A DNA stretch of 64,000 nt from Hygrophila difformis (GCA_030278955.1 JAOANR010000015.1:18881073-18945072); one strand, 5' to 3'. Positions 1-10,435 are shown, numbered from the stretch's first letter. The notes: generated by a model not told the origin, from the sequence alone. Numbers and translations are program-made.

Positions 1-374
1 TTGGCTGAGTGACTAATCGAAACTCTTAGTGAAGAGAACGCTCGCCGAAGCTTCCACCAACCACTAACCAGATCATGCAAAATAACAGATAATGATTAAC
101 ACACAGAAGACGGGTTAGTCGATATCCCTGTGAAGGGACCTTTCACCAACATTAATCTGTGTGTTTCTCATTATCCGTTCATACACACACTGAAAGAGAA
201 AACAAGAAAGTAAGAAAATATTTTTGGTATTGTGTGGGTGTTAAGCACACAATAAGTGGACACTAATGGGTTGAAATGTGTAATGGATAGAAATCAGATG
301 AACTGGGCCTAGGCCCAATACAACTTACACAAATCATGACAGAAAATGTTTATGGAGTTTTCAAAATAAAAGGA

Positions 375-870
375 TAGTTCAATTCGAATTATTGGGGTAA
401 TTCGAATTGAGAATGCATGAAGAATGAAGTATGACCTTACCCAATTAATCATTGCCAGGAATTGGGGCATCATCTAATTCGAATTATTGACCAATTCGAA
501 TTAATTCGAATTGGACAACTCGAATTGGCGAAGTCCTTTTCTTGCTCAAATTGACTAAGGCATTTACCTCAAGGGGAAGGTGAATTCGAATTGTCCAGCA
601 ATTCGAATTAATTCGAATTGCACAATTCGAATTGGTTAGAGATGGAAAAATAAACCAAGGCATGAAGGGATGGCAATGGATACAATGTGGTTTTCAAGCC
701 AATTCGAATTGTTGAGCAATTCGAATTAATTCGAATTGGATAATTCGAATTGGTTGGAAACCACATGAAGAGAATAATTTTTGGTGTGCAACTCGAATTT
801 CTTGGGCAAATTTTTGGTGTGCAACTCGAATTTCTTGGGCAATTCGAATTAATTCGAATTGCCTAAATTC
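375..870. repeat. Cluster of AATTCGAATT palindromes
   Basis: The 10-bp palindrome AATTCGAATT occurs again and again here. At 491-514, 598-621, 717-738 and 839-862 two copies abut to make perfect palindromes of 22-24 bp centred on AATT. A further cluster lies at 2038-2100. The homologous LTR carries the same cluster at about 22995-23450 and 24565-24720, with different numbers of copies. Short reading frames here are translations of the repeat and are not genes. Confidence 0.9.
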
Positions 871-1707
871 GAATTGCATCCCATTTTCTCATTTAAGAAT
901 ATTTTTGTGCTCACAAGTGTTAGTTTGATTTCCACTGTGCGGTTTATGATGGATAAGATTTACCAAATCCTTCATTTCACATCAATGTCATCTCACAGTC
1001 ACACTTGTGAGTATTTTGTGTTTATCAAGAAATATGCATGTACAATGGGTAATAGCATGATTTAAACCCTAAAACTACAAACATGAAATTTAAAGACTAG
1101 TCTACCAACAATAATGAAAAATCTAAGAACTACAAGCATATTAAGGAAGAACACCAACATTATCTAAAGGAACAAAATAAAAATAAAATTTAGATCTAGG
1201 CCAAAAATAAAATAAAATGAAACTAAAACTTAGAGAAAGGCACTATCTCTAAAATTATCTAGCTATCCAAGAACAATAAAAATAAAAGTAGATCTAAGGC
1301 TACAAACATGCTCAAACCCACATTCATACATTTATTAGAACTAAGAAAGCAAAATAAATAAAAGAGCAAGAGAACCCATACCAAATTTGTGAAGCATTTT
1401 CTTGTATTTCAACCACTAGAAAGCATTAAAGGTTCAAGAACAACCCATTAGTTGGGTGTTCTCAAATTTATTTCTATACTAGAAAGCTTTAAAAATATGA
1501 AAATGGCTACACTAATAAAGTAGAAACAACTATTTACAAACTACATTACAACTACAACTAAGAAAATTAAATTACATTGCAAAAGATAAAGAAAATCTAC
1601 TCTAAACTAGCCAAAAACCCACTGTTCTCTCCAAGAACAGGGAAGAAGAATTTGGGACTGTCTGCCCTCTGCTTTTCTCTTGCTGCTTAAGTGAAAAATG
1701 GAAGGGG

Positions 1708-1716
1708 TATTTATAG
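1708..1716 (-). promoter_or_regulatory. TATA box of the LARD-like LTR
   Basis: The minus strand reads CTATAAATACCCC, a canonical plant TATA box, in the orientation expected for transcription of this minus-strand element. The same box is at 24284-24292 in the other LTR. Transcription would start about 30 bp lower, near 1675-1685. The start itself is inferred. Confidence 0.6.
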
Positions 1717-2094
1717 GGGGAAAACCCTAACATGTGAGAAGGGATAGAAATGGGTTAATTCGAATTATGCAGCCAAGAAGAGGGGTAGGTGCGAATTATG
1801 CGCAGAAGAAGAGGGACTTTTATGCAAAAATGGAGAGAGGAGGGAAATGGAGAGGGTTTTTGTTGTGGGAAGGGACGGGACCTGGAGTCCACAATGAAAA
1901 GACAAAAGTTTTTTCTGCCTTCGGGACCACAAGTCCGGGGTTCTTCCAAACTCTTCACGCGCGGGCCCCACTCCACCTTTTCACTCCCCGAATTGTTTCT
2001 TGTTTTTGCTTCTCTTCCAATTCGGTCTCTTCTCTCTCAATTCGAATTAATTCGAATTGCATTCATTAATTCGAATTGCACACATTAATTCGAA

Positions 2095-2960
2095 TTGCTC
2101 TCTTCTTCTTTTTCTTTTCTCTTCTCTTTCCTTCCAATTGGAATTGTTTACCTTAATTCGTATTACACTTTTTTCTCGAATTGTCCTCTGCATCCTTCTT
2201 TCTTCTTCCATTTTCTTTTCCAGTTTCTTTCCTTCTTCTTCTCCATTTTTTCTTCTCCTCCATTTCCTTTCTTTCTTCTCTCATTTTCTTGCTTCTTCTT
2301 CTTCTTTCTCCCCCTCCATTCTTCTGCCGTCGTGAGTTGTGGTGGTCGGCGAACTGGCCGGAGCGGCGGCGAGCGGCGAAAATGGTGGTGTGGTGACTGA
2401 GGCAGCGGCGGCGGTGGTGTGCGACGGAGATGGTGGTTGGAGCTTTGGGGTTGAAGACCGGAGCTACTGGAATGGAGGAGGGCAGCTGCTGGCCGGGTTA
2501 GCGGCGGCGACCGTGGTGGCTGTCGGAGGCGGAAATGGTCGGAGCTTCGGCCGTGTTGACTGGGCTGCTGGAAATGGTGGCGGGGATGGAGTCGCCGGAA
2601 GTGAATTCGGCCGGAGCAACGAAGGGGATGACCGGAGATGCAATAGAATGGTGGTGGCGAGGAATGGAGGCTGAGATGCGTCGCCGGAGAGATGGCAGCG
2701 GTGGAGTCGGAAGTTGAAGATCGGAAATTGGGACAGCAGCGGCCATCGTCGGAAACGGAGGAAGGCTTGGCGATTGGAGACCGCTGGACGTGAGGTGGTG
2801 GTAACTGAAGGCGGAGTTGCTGTCCGCCGGCGAATAATGGAGACAGAGGATGATGATGATGTGAAATGTGGATCTAATTCTTTGCCGGAATTGTTGATCG
2901 GATTTCGGGGACGGCTGCTGCTGTGTCCCAATTTTGCTGCTTGGGGAAGATAGTCACGTG
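2095..2960 (+). other. Pyrimidine tract followed by a GC-rich, gene-like island inside the LTR
   Basis: A CT-rich tract (about 2095-2330) runs into a GC-rich island (about 2335-2955) that stands out from the AT-rich surroundings. On the plus strand this looks like a plant 5' UTR leading into a coding start, but the plus-strand frames give Gly/Val/Ala-rich low-complexity products and a 199-residue minus frame (2464-3063) is Ser/Pro/Thr-rich. None was recognised. The island is repeated at about 24716-25580. It could be a captured gene fragment or compositionally biased U3 sequence, since it lies upstream of the minus-strand TATA box. Confidence 0.4.
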
Positions 2961-3421
2961 AGGCTCGTGACTTGGTTTCACTTGGAAATTGTAACTTAGT
3001 GTAGGCAGTGGGCCCCACCTGCATAACTTTGATTACTTGATTGATTTTTTTTTGAATAAACAAAAATAAATACTAGTGTATAAATATAAGTATAAATAAA
3101 TATAGATATTTGTTCCAATTGATTATTTGGCTTGTGTTCCGTTTAATGGATCCGTGTTCCACCGAACAGATACCACCGAACCATAATCATCAATTATGGG
3201 AAACATAATAATTTTATCATGTTTTTGGATTTTTTTAACACAAATATAATAAAATAGCAATATTTTTGTGTTTTTCAATACCAACTTATTATTTATACAA
3301 ACTTGCAAATATCTGTCAAATTCAACTGCTTTCTTATTTAAATAAGACCGGAATGCGATCAAATGCCCATGTTTAGACACGGAAATAGATTGAAAATAAT
3401 GGTAAATTTTGGCCATTATCA

Positions 3422-3435
3422 ACATCCTCACATTT
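3422..3435 (-). promoter_or_regulatory. Polypurine tract next to the LARD-like 3' LTR
   Basis: The minus strand reads AAATGTGAGGATGT directly before the LTR start TGATAATGG. A purine-rich tract in this place primes plus-strand DNA synthesis in LTR retrotransposons. The same string recurs at 4908, 5410 and 5752 inside the element. Confidence 0.55.
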
Positions 3436-5202
3436 AATACTGATCGTCCCCGAGCAGTCAGAGTCAGTGCTCCTAAGAGCATAGACGCTGCATATTCAAT
3501 CTATTTGCGTGGCTTCAAAAATTTCATTCTCTTTATATTGGGATAAGACAATCAAAAACTACAGGTATTAAATTCTCTTGATTGCAGTGTTTAATAAAAT
3601 GATACTTCTCACTAAATCAGACATATAAATCAGTCATTATTGATAATTCTTCATGAATATCATGTTTAGAAAAATTCATTGATTTAATTCTAGAATTAAA
3701 GTATGACATGAACAGAAATTTAGAAACAGAGCCTCACATATGGTAGAAACGAAAATTTCACTCACTCTCAAATTGGGTTTCAATCACGAACGCTCATAAT
3801 CAAATTTAATTAAATTATCCCATAAGCTTGCGATTGGACCAACTCGTCACCGGCTCATTTCTTCAAATCGAGATCATGAGGTCTTATTCAAAGGTTGTAA
3901 CGGGGCATACGGTTGTAACATTTGGTAGGAAAAGAAATTTATTGGGTTAAGAAGTGGCAAGAATTAATTCTATCATAACTTGGCATTTGTTTAAAAATTT
4001 ATGATCATCAATTTCTTTTTTTTTTCTTTCTTTTGTTTTTCTTTTCATATTGCATGACATTAGACTAAGTCTAATTTGCTTTGTCATTTGCGATTTATTT
4101 TTGTTGAATGGAACTCAACACTTTTCTTTTCTTTTTCTTATCTTTATCTTTTTTTTTCTTTTTTCTTTTTTTTTTTTTTGAATCGGTTTATTGAATACCG
4201 ATGATACACTTTTGATGATCAAAAATTTAGTGCCTTAATAGAATTCGTTCTTGCACACTTGGGTTTGAATTTTTTGGTCTTTTTATAAGGCTAGGAATAA
4301 TATAGAGGGCTTCAAAGAAAAATTAGGCTTAAAGGCTCAAAGTGGTTAATCCTAAAGGGAAAATATTTTTGGGTTTGGAATTCAAACGAAAGCCAAAATT
4401 TTGGTTTTCTAAGTGCCTCGATCATATGCTCGATTTTGGGAATATGGCATGGTCTTGAATCGGTCCCAATCGCAAGTTCTAGTTTCCTTTAATTAAAATG
4501 ATTTTCACACAATCAAAGAAAAGAATGAGTAAAAGTGACTCATGGCTCAAATCTCATAAGGGATGGTTGATTCATGTCATACAGTATTCCTAAATGAAAT
4601 CTTTGAAAAATTCCTACAATCTATTCAATTAAATTCTCAACATGAAAATTCATTACCCAACAAGATGATTATGTCATTAAATTTTTATAGCTCAAAACCT
4701 CAAGAATTCATATCATGCATGTCTTCAATTATATTATCCCAATTCAAAAGTTTGAAAATTTAATCATAAACCAAGATCTCATATGTGAATTTAAACTGAC
4801 AGATTCATGTATGCTTCGTGTTGGGTGCAAATATATAATAATAGAAATAAACAAAATAAAAAATAATATATATATATATATATTTTGAAATATTTAAGTG
4901 AAGAATCAACATCCTCACATTTTGAGCCTTGCTCGAGATGTGAGTAAATTAATTCCTACTTAAACAAATTATCGAAATCAAAATAAAAGAGGAGGGAGGG
5001 AGGGGGAAAACATTTATACGAACATAATTCCGATAGCCTTTTTCGTCAAACCAATTAAGTGCTTGACGATTTTTGGCTATTGTGTGATTGTTTGGTTCAT
5101 CGAACAAGGCGATTGTTCGATGCCCAATACTTGGAAAAATTCTGATCTTCATAAAAATTGCTCGATCACATTTTTTTTTAAAACATAAATAAAATTTAAT
5201 CT

Positions 5203-5790
5203 ACTTGCACAAATTAGGTTGGATTAATTCTGTTCTTATAAAAATAATTCCGGAACTTAAATTGCTTTAAATTCCAGGAATATTTTCTATTAATTACAGA
5301 ACTTATCCAATCGGGAACCTGTTTTGAAGCTTTAATTTTCTTTTTGTTGATCCCACAAATTCCTGCAAAGCAAACATAGAATAAGTTATCGGGTTTTCTC
5401 AAAAATATTAACATCCTCACATTTAGAGTCTTAGTACTCTAAATGTGAGTTAATTGATTAATGCCCCAATTATTTAATATAATGCACAAGAGGTATATAT
5501 ATGTATTTACATATATAAATATATATATATATATATATATGATTTTGACTTGCAGAAATTTAGGTTGGATTAATTCTATACTTGTGAAAAATATTTCGGA
5601 TCTTAAATTTCTTTCAATTCCGGAAATAGATTTCGATCAATTACAGAACTAATCCAACCGGGAACCTGTTTTGATGCTTTAATTTTCTTTTTGGTGGCTC
5701 CATGATTCCTGCAAGAAAAATACCCAATTGGTTAGATTTTCCCCTCAAATCAACATCCTCACATTTATAGTCTTAGTACTCTAAATGTTT
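5203..5790. repeat. Two diverged direct repeats, each ending in a polypurine-motif hairpin
   Basis: The units at 5203-5449 and 5548-5790 share blocks such as GGTTGGATTAATTCT, GGGAACCTGTTTTGA and GCTTTAATTTTCTTTTT in the same order. Each ends with AACATCCTCACATTT followed by an inverted copy. In the first unit the inverted repeat is a perfect 14-bp stem (5416-5429 with 5436-5449) around a 6-nt loop. In the second it is imperfect (about 5761-5788). Confidence 0.75.
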
Positions 5791-5887
5791 AACTGATTTG
5801 GGGGTACTTCTCTGTACTGAAACATGTACACAAAACTAACTATGAGTAATCAGGAGTGTAATTCTCTTAATAAACGACGCTGCATCC

Positions 5888-5905
5888 TCCCCGGCAACGG
5901 CGCCA
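5888..5905 (-). promoter_or_regulatory. tRNA-Asp primer-binding site of the LARD-like element (copy 1)
   Basis: The minus strand reads TGGCGCCGTTGCCGGGGA, the complement of the 3' end of plant tRNA-Asp. On the plus strand it is followed at once by TGAAACTTTTG, which would be the LTR edge (minus strand ending ...AGTTTCA). Initiation of minus-strand DNA from tRNA-Asp is known for Athila/Tat-type Ty3 elements. Confidence 0.65.
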
Positions 5906-6009
5906 TGAAACTTTTGACGAGTTTCGCCAACACGAGTAATTTTCTGAAAATTCCTTTTATGGTTTATTGCTTAAGGAGGAAACTGTGATTTCGAATGGTG
6001 CCTCGAGAA

Positions 6010-6027
6010 TCCCCGGCAACGGCGCCA
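6010..6027 (-). promoter_or_regulatory. tRNA-Asp primer-binding site, second identical copy
   Basis: The same 18-bp site recurs 122 bp above the first and is again followed by TGAAACTTTTG. Decayed versions of the same junction occur at about 6211-6232, 6284-6311 and 6331-6346. Which copy marks the true LTR edge cannot be decided here because the matching end of the other LTR lies outside the window. Confidence 0.6.
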
Positions 6028-6980
6028 TGAAACTTTTGCTCTAGTTTCATTTTGCTACTGGGGGGGTTGAAGAACCGTCTAAATACAATTTCCAAGTTCG
6101 GATTTACTAAATGAAATGAGTTATGATTGAGGGAAGGGGTTTAAGGATATGTTAAGCTTTCCCTTTTTATTACTCATGTGGGGTGTTTTAATCTCAAACG
6201 GCGCTGTGGTCCTTCCCGCCATGAAACTTTTGACAAATATCACGGTGCAACCGGGATTGACCTTCAGTCTGTCACCCTGAAAGTCCCTGGTATCTGCGCC
6301 ATGATACTTCTCATAATTTCATGTCAAGAAGATACCTGCCATAAAACTTTTGAACATCTTCCCACTGTATGAGTATTTTCCCAAAATGTTATGTTTTTAC
6401 TTACTCGTGTCAAGAAACTGTGCATCCCGAAAGCGCACGGAGTCAAAAATTGCAGTAATTTATAGTAAGTACCGGATCGTTCACTGGAGGATGTGCGATG
6501 GAAGCAGGGCCCACGTCGTTTACTAAGATTTTCCACTCGGTTACTCGTTTCAAGTTTTGCAAGAGTTTCTAACAACTACTCGACATAAATTAAACCAGAT
6601 CAAGAAAGCAGTAAAAATTATTCTACAAAGCATGGTAAACTAGATCGAGGAGAGCAATTATACTACGAAAGCAATATAAAATTATGCTACACTATCTAGA
6701 AAGCAAGTATAAATATGACAGAAGGGACAGGGAGGAAATAATAAAGATTGGACAAGATTCAGATGAAACACAATTAAACTTCCATTTTTATACACAGATC
6801 TTAGCTTGGGATAATCCTCTAGTTAGCTAACTCTCATGCTCTCTATACCATGTTCCCTTTAACAGACAGGTACTTACAGTAAGAGTTCACATGCTCTTAA
6901 GACAACAAGATCTAAGATACCACAGACTTATAACTCACTTCACAGGCCTTGTGAAGTTACATTATATATCTGTGGTGGAT

Positions 6981-8040
6981 AAGCAACACCTAACATATCA
7001 TTAGTTGACATGCCAAGTACTGCTATCATTCCCCCATGTCACACCCAAAGTTTCAAATCAAGCCCCAAACCATTCCATAACTCTCAAACCTTTTAACAGA
7101 TGGACAGCCCCTAATTCTTCCGAGTGACCTCTATGAAAGCATTTTAAAGGAAAGCAGTAAGAAAGCTGTAAAGAAAGCATTTAAATCTATCACTCGGAAG
7201 CATTAAAAACGTCTCTTTCCGTTAGTATAAAAGAGCCCCTGATCTTGGTGACCAGATGCAGATCAAGAACCCCCGAGATATCAATAAGCCACAGGGCTTA
7301 CAACATCTGGGTAGTTATGAGATACAAACTAAATGAAACATATCCATAAATGAACCTATTCCGGATATACTCACTCAAGACTCAATTCTAGACTTTGGCA
7401 GAAGAAGATAGTAGTCGAAGGAATACTCGACCATACCTTAGAAATTCACCAAGGCCTATATGTTGTCCCTCCAATATTATTTATCACATCTCATCTACAC
7501 CCAAGTGGATATTGACTTAATACGATATCTAATATCAGATTTCCAACACACAGCAATTTTGAGAAGCAAATGAATATTTGAAAATCATTCCCTAGACATG
7601 TACTAGATTCTCAATTAAAACACAGATCCTTTCAGTCTAGACGAGACCTAATCGCTGACTCTGCTTCTAAGCTCTCAAAATCAACCCCCAGTAGAATGTG
7701 AATTAGTCATAACTGTCGAATTTATCCCTTACTCAGATCTGGATTTTATAAAGGAATTTTTGTTGGAAATTTACTATGCAGCATCTGATCTAAATCAAGA
7801 CTTCTGTGTCCAAGGGGAAGGATCCCCAAAATAGCAATAAGACCAGAACATCTACATAATAGTATCATGCATACAAGTATAGGAAAAGGAAAATAAAATA
7901 CCCCAAAATATATGGTGGGGTTAGACAGAATGCGATACACAAAGGTGAATTAGCCTGAGATGAGAAGAAATTGGCTAAAAGGAGTGCCAGAGATAGTTGA
8001 GGTTTTCCGGACTGCAAACATCTGCTGTCTGGTTCCCAAT
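6981..8040. repeat. 1,060-bp target segment duplicated on both sides of the nested chromovirus
   Basis: Positions 6981-8040 and 21348-22407 have the same length and differ at about three sites by eye. The right copy begins AAGCA immediately after the chromovirus LTR end at 21347, as a 5-bp target duplication would. The left copy is uninterrupted at its own AAGCA (6981-6985) and continues to 8040. The segment therefore flanks the element in a way that one insertion cannot give. Confidence 0.85.
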
Positions 8041-8845
8041 AAAAAAAAAACAAACTGTGAGGCTCGCGCGGTGCCCGCGCGGTGGCGCGCGGCGACCGCG
8101 CGGCCGCCGAAGTTCGAGTAAAAGGGCTCGCGCGGAGCGCGAGCCATTCCGCCCCATTTCCACTTCCGAGGCTTCTTCTAGTTTTCTCTCAAATTCGTTC
8201 TCCCATCCCCCGATTCTCTCATTCCCGGCTTCGATTTTCCTTTGCAAGGTATGCATCTACTACTTCTACTTGTTAATTTCAGATTTTATGTCTTGATTAG
8301 CCTTATTCTTTGGGCGAATTTCAAAATTAGGGTTTAGAGACAAGAATTGGGGGTTTGTTGTTTTTAGACTTAATTTATGCAATTAGCGAGTTTAGGCGAT
8401 ACTTGGTGTTATTTTTGTTGATTAGGAAGTATTTGTGCCACAATGCATGCCTAGTTTGAGGAAGTTTTACTAGATTCCATATTTTAAGGAAAGCATGAAT
8501 TCCCCGATTTGTATTGGTATTGTGGGCATGCGGATGAGTTCGTTTTCGTCAATTTGTGCCCTATTATGATGATAAGTTATTGTCTAAGCCATTGGTTTGT
8601 TTTGAGGACGTTCCCCATGTGTTTACAAGTAAACTTTGGTCTTGATTTATCGCGCACTCAACGTGTTCGACGAAATGTCCCAAGGGGGTTTTGGGACTTT
8701 TCTAGACATAGCCTTGGTTTGGTTATCCTTTTGATTGCTCGTGTTAGGGCTCCCACTTCATGTTCCCGTGTTTTCTAGATTATGCTTCGTATAATCGCCG
8801 TGCGGGATTTATCCTTACATTTGGTATTGGTTTGATATTTGCAGG

Positions 8846-10153
8846 ATGCTGCCTTTTCTGTGGATTGTTTTGGCGTCACTCATGTGTCCCCCGAGGACCA
8901 GGAGACGAGTTGCTCAGCGCGATGAGGCTGGTCCTAGCACTGCCGCTCCGGTGATGTCTGATTTTGACGAGAGCGAGTCCGATGAGGACGAGGAGCAGCG
9001 GGGCCCTAAGCTCAGGGGTCTCCCCGACGAGGTGCGTCCCCGTCGACACGACAGGTATCGGTTCGCTACTATGGCCTCTCAGGAGTTCTACTTCGACGAG
9101 CTTCGTCGAAACAGGTCTTATGTCCCGGAGAGAGGCATATATCCTCGCCATATGGACGACGACAGGGTTAGTCCAGTTTTGGATCTTCTTCAGTGGACTG
9201 GGCTTGCGCGCCATCCCGAGGGCGTCGCTTCTGGGTACTTAGCTATGGAGGTCATTGCCAACATTGGCGGTCTCGGGGAGAACAGTGACTTGTCTCAAGT
9301 CTGGGTTCGGGGTCGCCATCTAGATTTCAGTGCTCGGGCGATCAACGTCTACTTTGGCCTTCCTGACGACGGCGTGTTCCGGCCACAGCCTGAGGGTCGT
9401 ATACCCCCGCCTGCATGGGGCGTTTTATGCACCCTGACGGCCCCTCTGCTCGAGCATGACCACGAGCTGAGGTTGACGACGATGGACTCTCCGTGGCGCG
9501 AGCTAGCTCAGATATGGTTAGGTCGTGTCCGGCCGATCACCCGGAGCCATATTGTTATAGACCACGTCTATGAGACCATCTGCTTTCTCGCCCGGGGTGG
9601 TAGGGTGAATGTTGGGGCTTGTATCGCGGACAACCTGAGGGGTATGCGCCGAGGACGAGGAAGCAGGGTGATTACCCACGTTCATCTTATTTGCGGCATG
9701 TGTGCGGCTCAGGGGATCCGTACGTCACCAGAGACGGATCCTTACGAGCTATCCGCTGGCGGCTATTACCGTATCCCTAGCTACGCCCCTCGACGCAGTG
9801 CTCTTCGACGTGGGGCTCCTCCGGCTGTCCTCTGGCAGAGTAGCGGGGTCTTCCATAGGATCATCCTCATCAGAGACCTGGCCGGTGCCCAAAGGTCCAT
9901 GAAACACTGGGGATGGTGGATCGACAGCTTCTGGAACTGGGTCCGGTGTCCCCTCCAGATGGTTCTCCACGGGGCTCGGGTTTGGCGATGGGCGGACCAT
10001 GTGGGGCCAGAGCCCAAGGGTTCCGTAGCGTCCATGGATAAGGCCGGATGGGCTCTCTACTGGGGGTGTTGGGCTTCGTGGTCCCATCAAGTGGTCTTCC
10101 ACAGGGCTATATGGTACTACTATATCAGTGAGGTCAAGCAGGTCCGACCCTAG
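8846..10153 (+). CDS. Plant-mobile-domain-like protein gene carried antisense in the chromovirus, copy 1
   Basis: The frame gives 435 residues. Residues 38-50 are acidic. Residues about 80-310 resemble the plant mobile domain / putative plant transposon protein family, with hallmark strings VWVRGRHLDF (152-161) and INVYFGLPD (166-174). This assignment is from memory of the family and no biochemical role is claimed. A short leader exon ends at 8248 (AAG|GTATGC) and the intron 8249-8844 ends TTTGCAG, just before the ATG at 8846. Residues from about 302 on lie opposite the coiled-coil ORF and do not look like the family, so the true 3' end was probably lost on capture. The frame is GC-rich beside AT-rich surroundings. 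It is opposite in sense to the element and identical in both copies. Confidence 0.55.
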   Translation: MLPFLWIVLASLMCPPRTRRRVAQRDEAGPSTAAPVMSDFDESESDEDEEQRGPKLRGLPDEVRPRRHDRYRFATMASQEFYFDELRRNRSYVPERGIYPRHMDDDRVSPVLDLLQWTGLARHPEGVASGYLAMEVIANIGGLGENSDLSQVWVRGRHLDFSARAINVYFGLPDDGVFRPQPEGRIPPPAWGVLCTLTAPLLEHDHELRLTTMDSPWRELAQIWLGRVRPITRSHIVIDHVYETICFLARGGRVNVGACIADNLRGMRRGRGSRVITHVHLICGMCAAQGIRTSPETDPYELSAGGYYRIPSYAPRRSALRRGAPPAVLWQSSGVFHRIILIRDLAGAQRSMKHWGWWIDSFWNWVRCPLQMVLHGARVWRWADHVGPEPKGSVASMDKAGWALYWGCWASWSHQVVFHRAIWYYYISEVKQVRP

Positions 10154-10411
10154 ATCCTCAACTCTATCTATCACAGCATCGCTCCGTTCGGTGAGTTTTT
10201 GCACTTGAGTTTCTAAGTCTTTTATGCGATCTTGATCAGCGGCTCTCAAGTTCAGGAAGTGCTGGAGGTCAGCTTCCCTTAAGTCTCCCATTTGGTGCAG
10301 ATTTGCCTCCAAGTGAGCTATACGATTTTTCATTTGTTGTATGGTTTGTTGGGTGTCAAGGTGAGCGTTCATCATCTTGATCATCAACTGCATCATGTCT
10401 TGACTAGCCAT
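9749..10411 (-). CDS. Coiled-coil protein ORF downstream of the chromovirus primer site, copy 1
   Basis: The frame gives 220 residues starting MASQDMMQLM. Residues 1 to about 95 have the heptad pattern of a long coiled coil (HLEANLHQMGDLREADLQ). The rest is proline-rich and acidic, with related strings SPVEDHL and SPVENHL and an SDEDD cluster. It is in the sense of the element and lies before the place where gag should be. A homologous but diverged ORF stands in the same place in the second chromovirus (61337-61723), sharing the coil, an SP-rich linker and SDEDD..ED. About 405 bp overlap the antisense mobile-domain frame. The last part (after SDEDD) may be read-through into captured sequence. 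Function unknown. Confidence 0.5.
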   Translation of the reverse strand: MASQDMMQLMIKMMNAHLDTQQTIQQMKNRIAHLEANLHQMGDLREADLQHFLNLRAADQDRIKDLETQVQKLTERSDAVIDRVEDLGSDLLDLTDIVVPYSPVEDHLMGPRSPTPPVESPSGLIHGRYGTLGLWPHMVRPSPNPSPVENHLEGTPDPVPEAVDPPSPVFHGPLGTGQVSDEDDPMEDPATLPEDSRRSPTSKSTASRGVARDTVIAASG

Positions 10412-10435
10412 CTAGCGCGAGCAAGAGATCTAGGT

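Larger units (their letters stand above)
1..3421 (-). mobile_element. 3' LTR of a large non-autonomous (LARD-like) LTR retrotransposon, left end outside the window
   Basis: This segment is repeated almost exactly at 22624-26042. Both copies end on the plus strand in ...GGCCATTATCA, so the minus-strand LTR begins TGATAATGG. The two copies stop matching right after that point (3422 and 26043). In this copy a polypurine-like tract lies just inside the boundary, which makes it the 3' LTR of a minus-strand element. The copies differ by scattered substitutions and by gains and losses of AATTCGAATT-containing blocks, for example near 720-740 and 1985-2000. No protein family was recognised in it; the ORFs it contains are repeat or low-complexity products. 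Its remaining part lies left of position 1. Confidence 0.75.
3422..5887 (-). other. Non-coding internal domain of the LARD-like element
   Basis: This 2.5-kb AT-rich stretch lies between the polypurine tract at the 3' LTR and the tRNA-Asp primer site. All frames are short and none resembles gag or pol. It holds (AT)n runs near 4866-4882 and 5519-5540, poly-T tracts near 4140-4180, and two direct repeats of about 245 bp with a period of 345 bp (5203-5449 and 5548-5790). Each repeat ends in a hairpin that starts with the polypurine motif. Long LTRs around a non-coding interior fit the LARD class, which must borrow proteins from an autonomous partner. Confidence 0.6.
5906..8040 (-). mobile_element. 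5' LTR of the LARD-like element, inner part, broken at 8040
   Basis: This is the primer-site end of the minus-strand 5' LTR. It starts TGAAAC at 5906 (or at 6028 if the second primer site is the used one). It runs to 8040, where it meets chromovirus sequence at an A-run. Positions 6981-8040 are repeated at 21348-22407 with only about three substitutions. The rest of this LTR is at 22408-26042, which gives a total of about 5.7 kb. It holds no recognisable gene. Confidence 0.6.

Noticed and set aside
491..862. Heat-shock elements
   Set aside because: The GAA and TTC words in the palindromes are not in the nGAAnnTTCn spacing.
694..879. Protein with repeated IRI/FEL words
   Set aside because: Translation of AATTCGAATT repeats, not a gene.
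2464..3063. 199-residue minus-strand protein (also 25085-25684)
   Set aside because: Low-complexity Ser/Pro/Thr/Arg product of a GC-rich island, overlapped by other open frames; no domain recognised.
4866..5540. AT microsatellites as regulatory sites
   Set aside because: Simple repeats with no supporting context.
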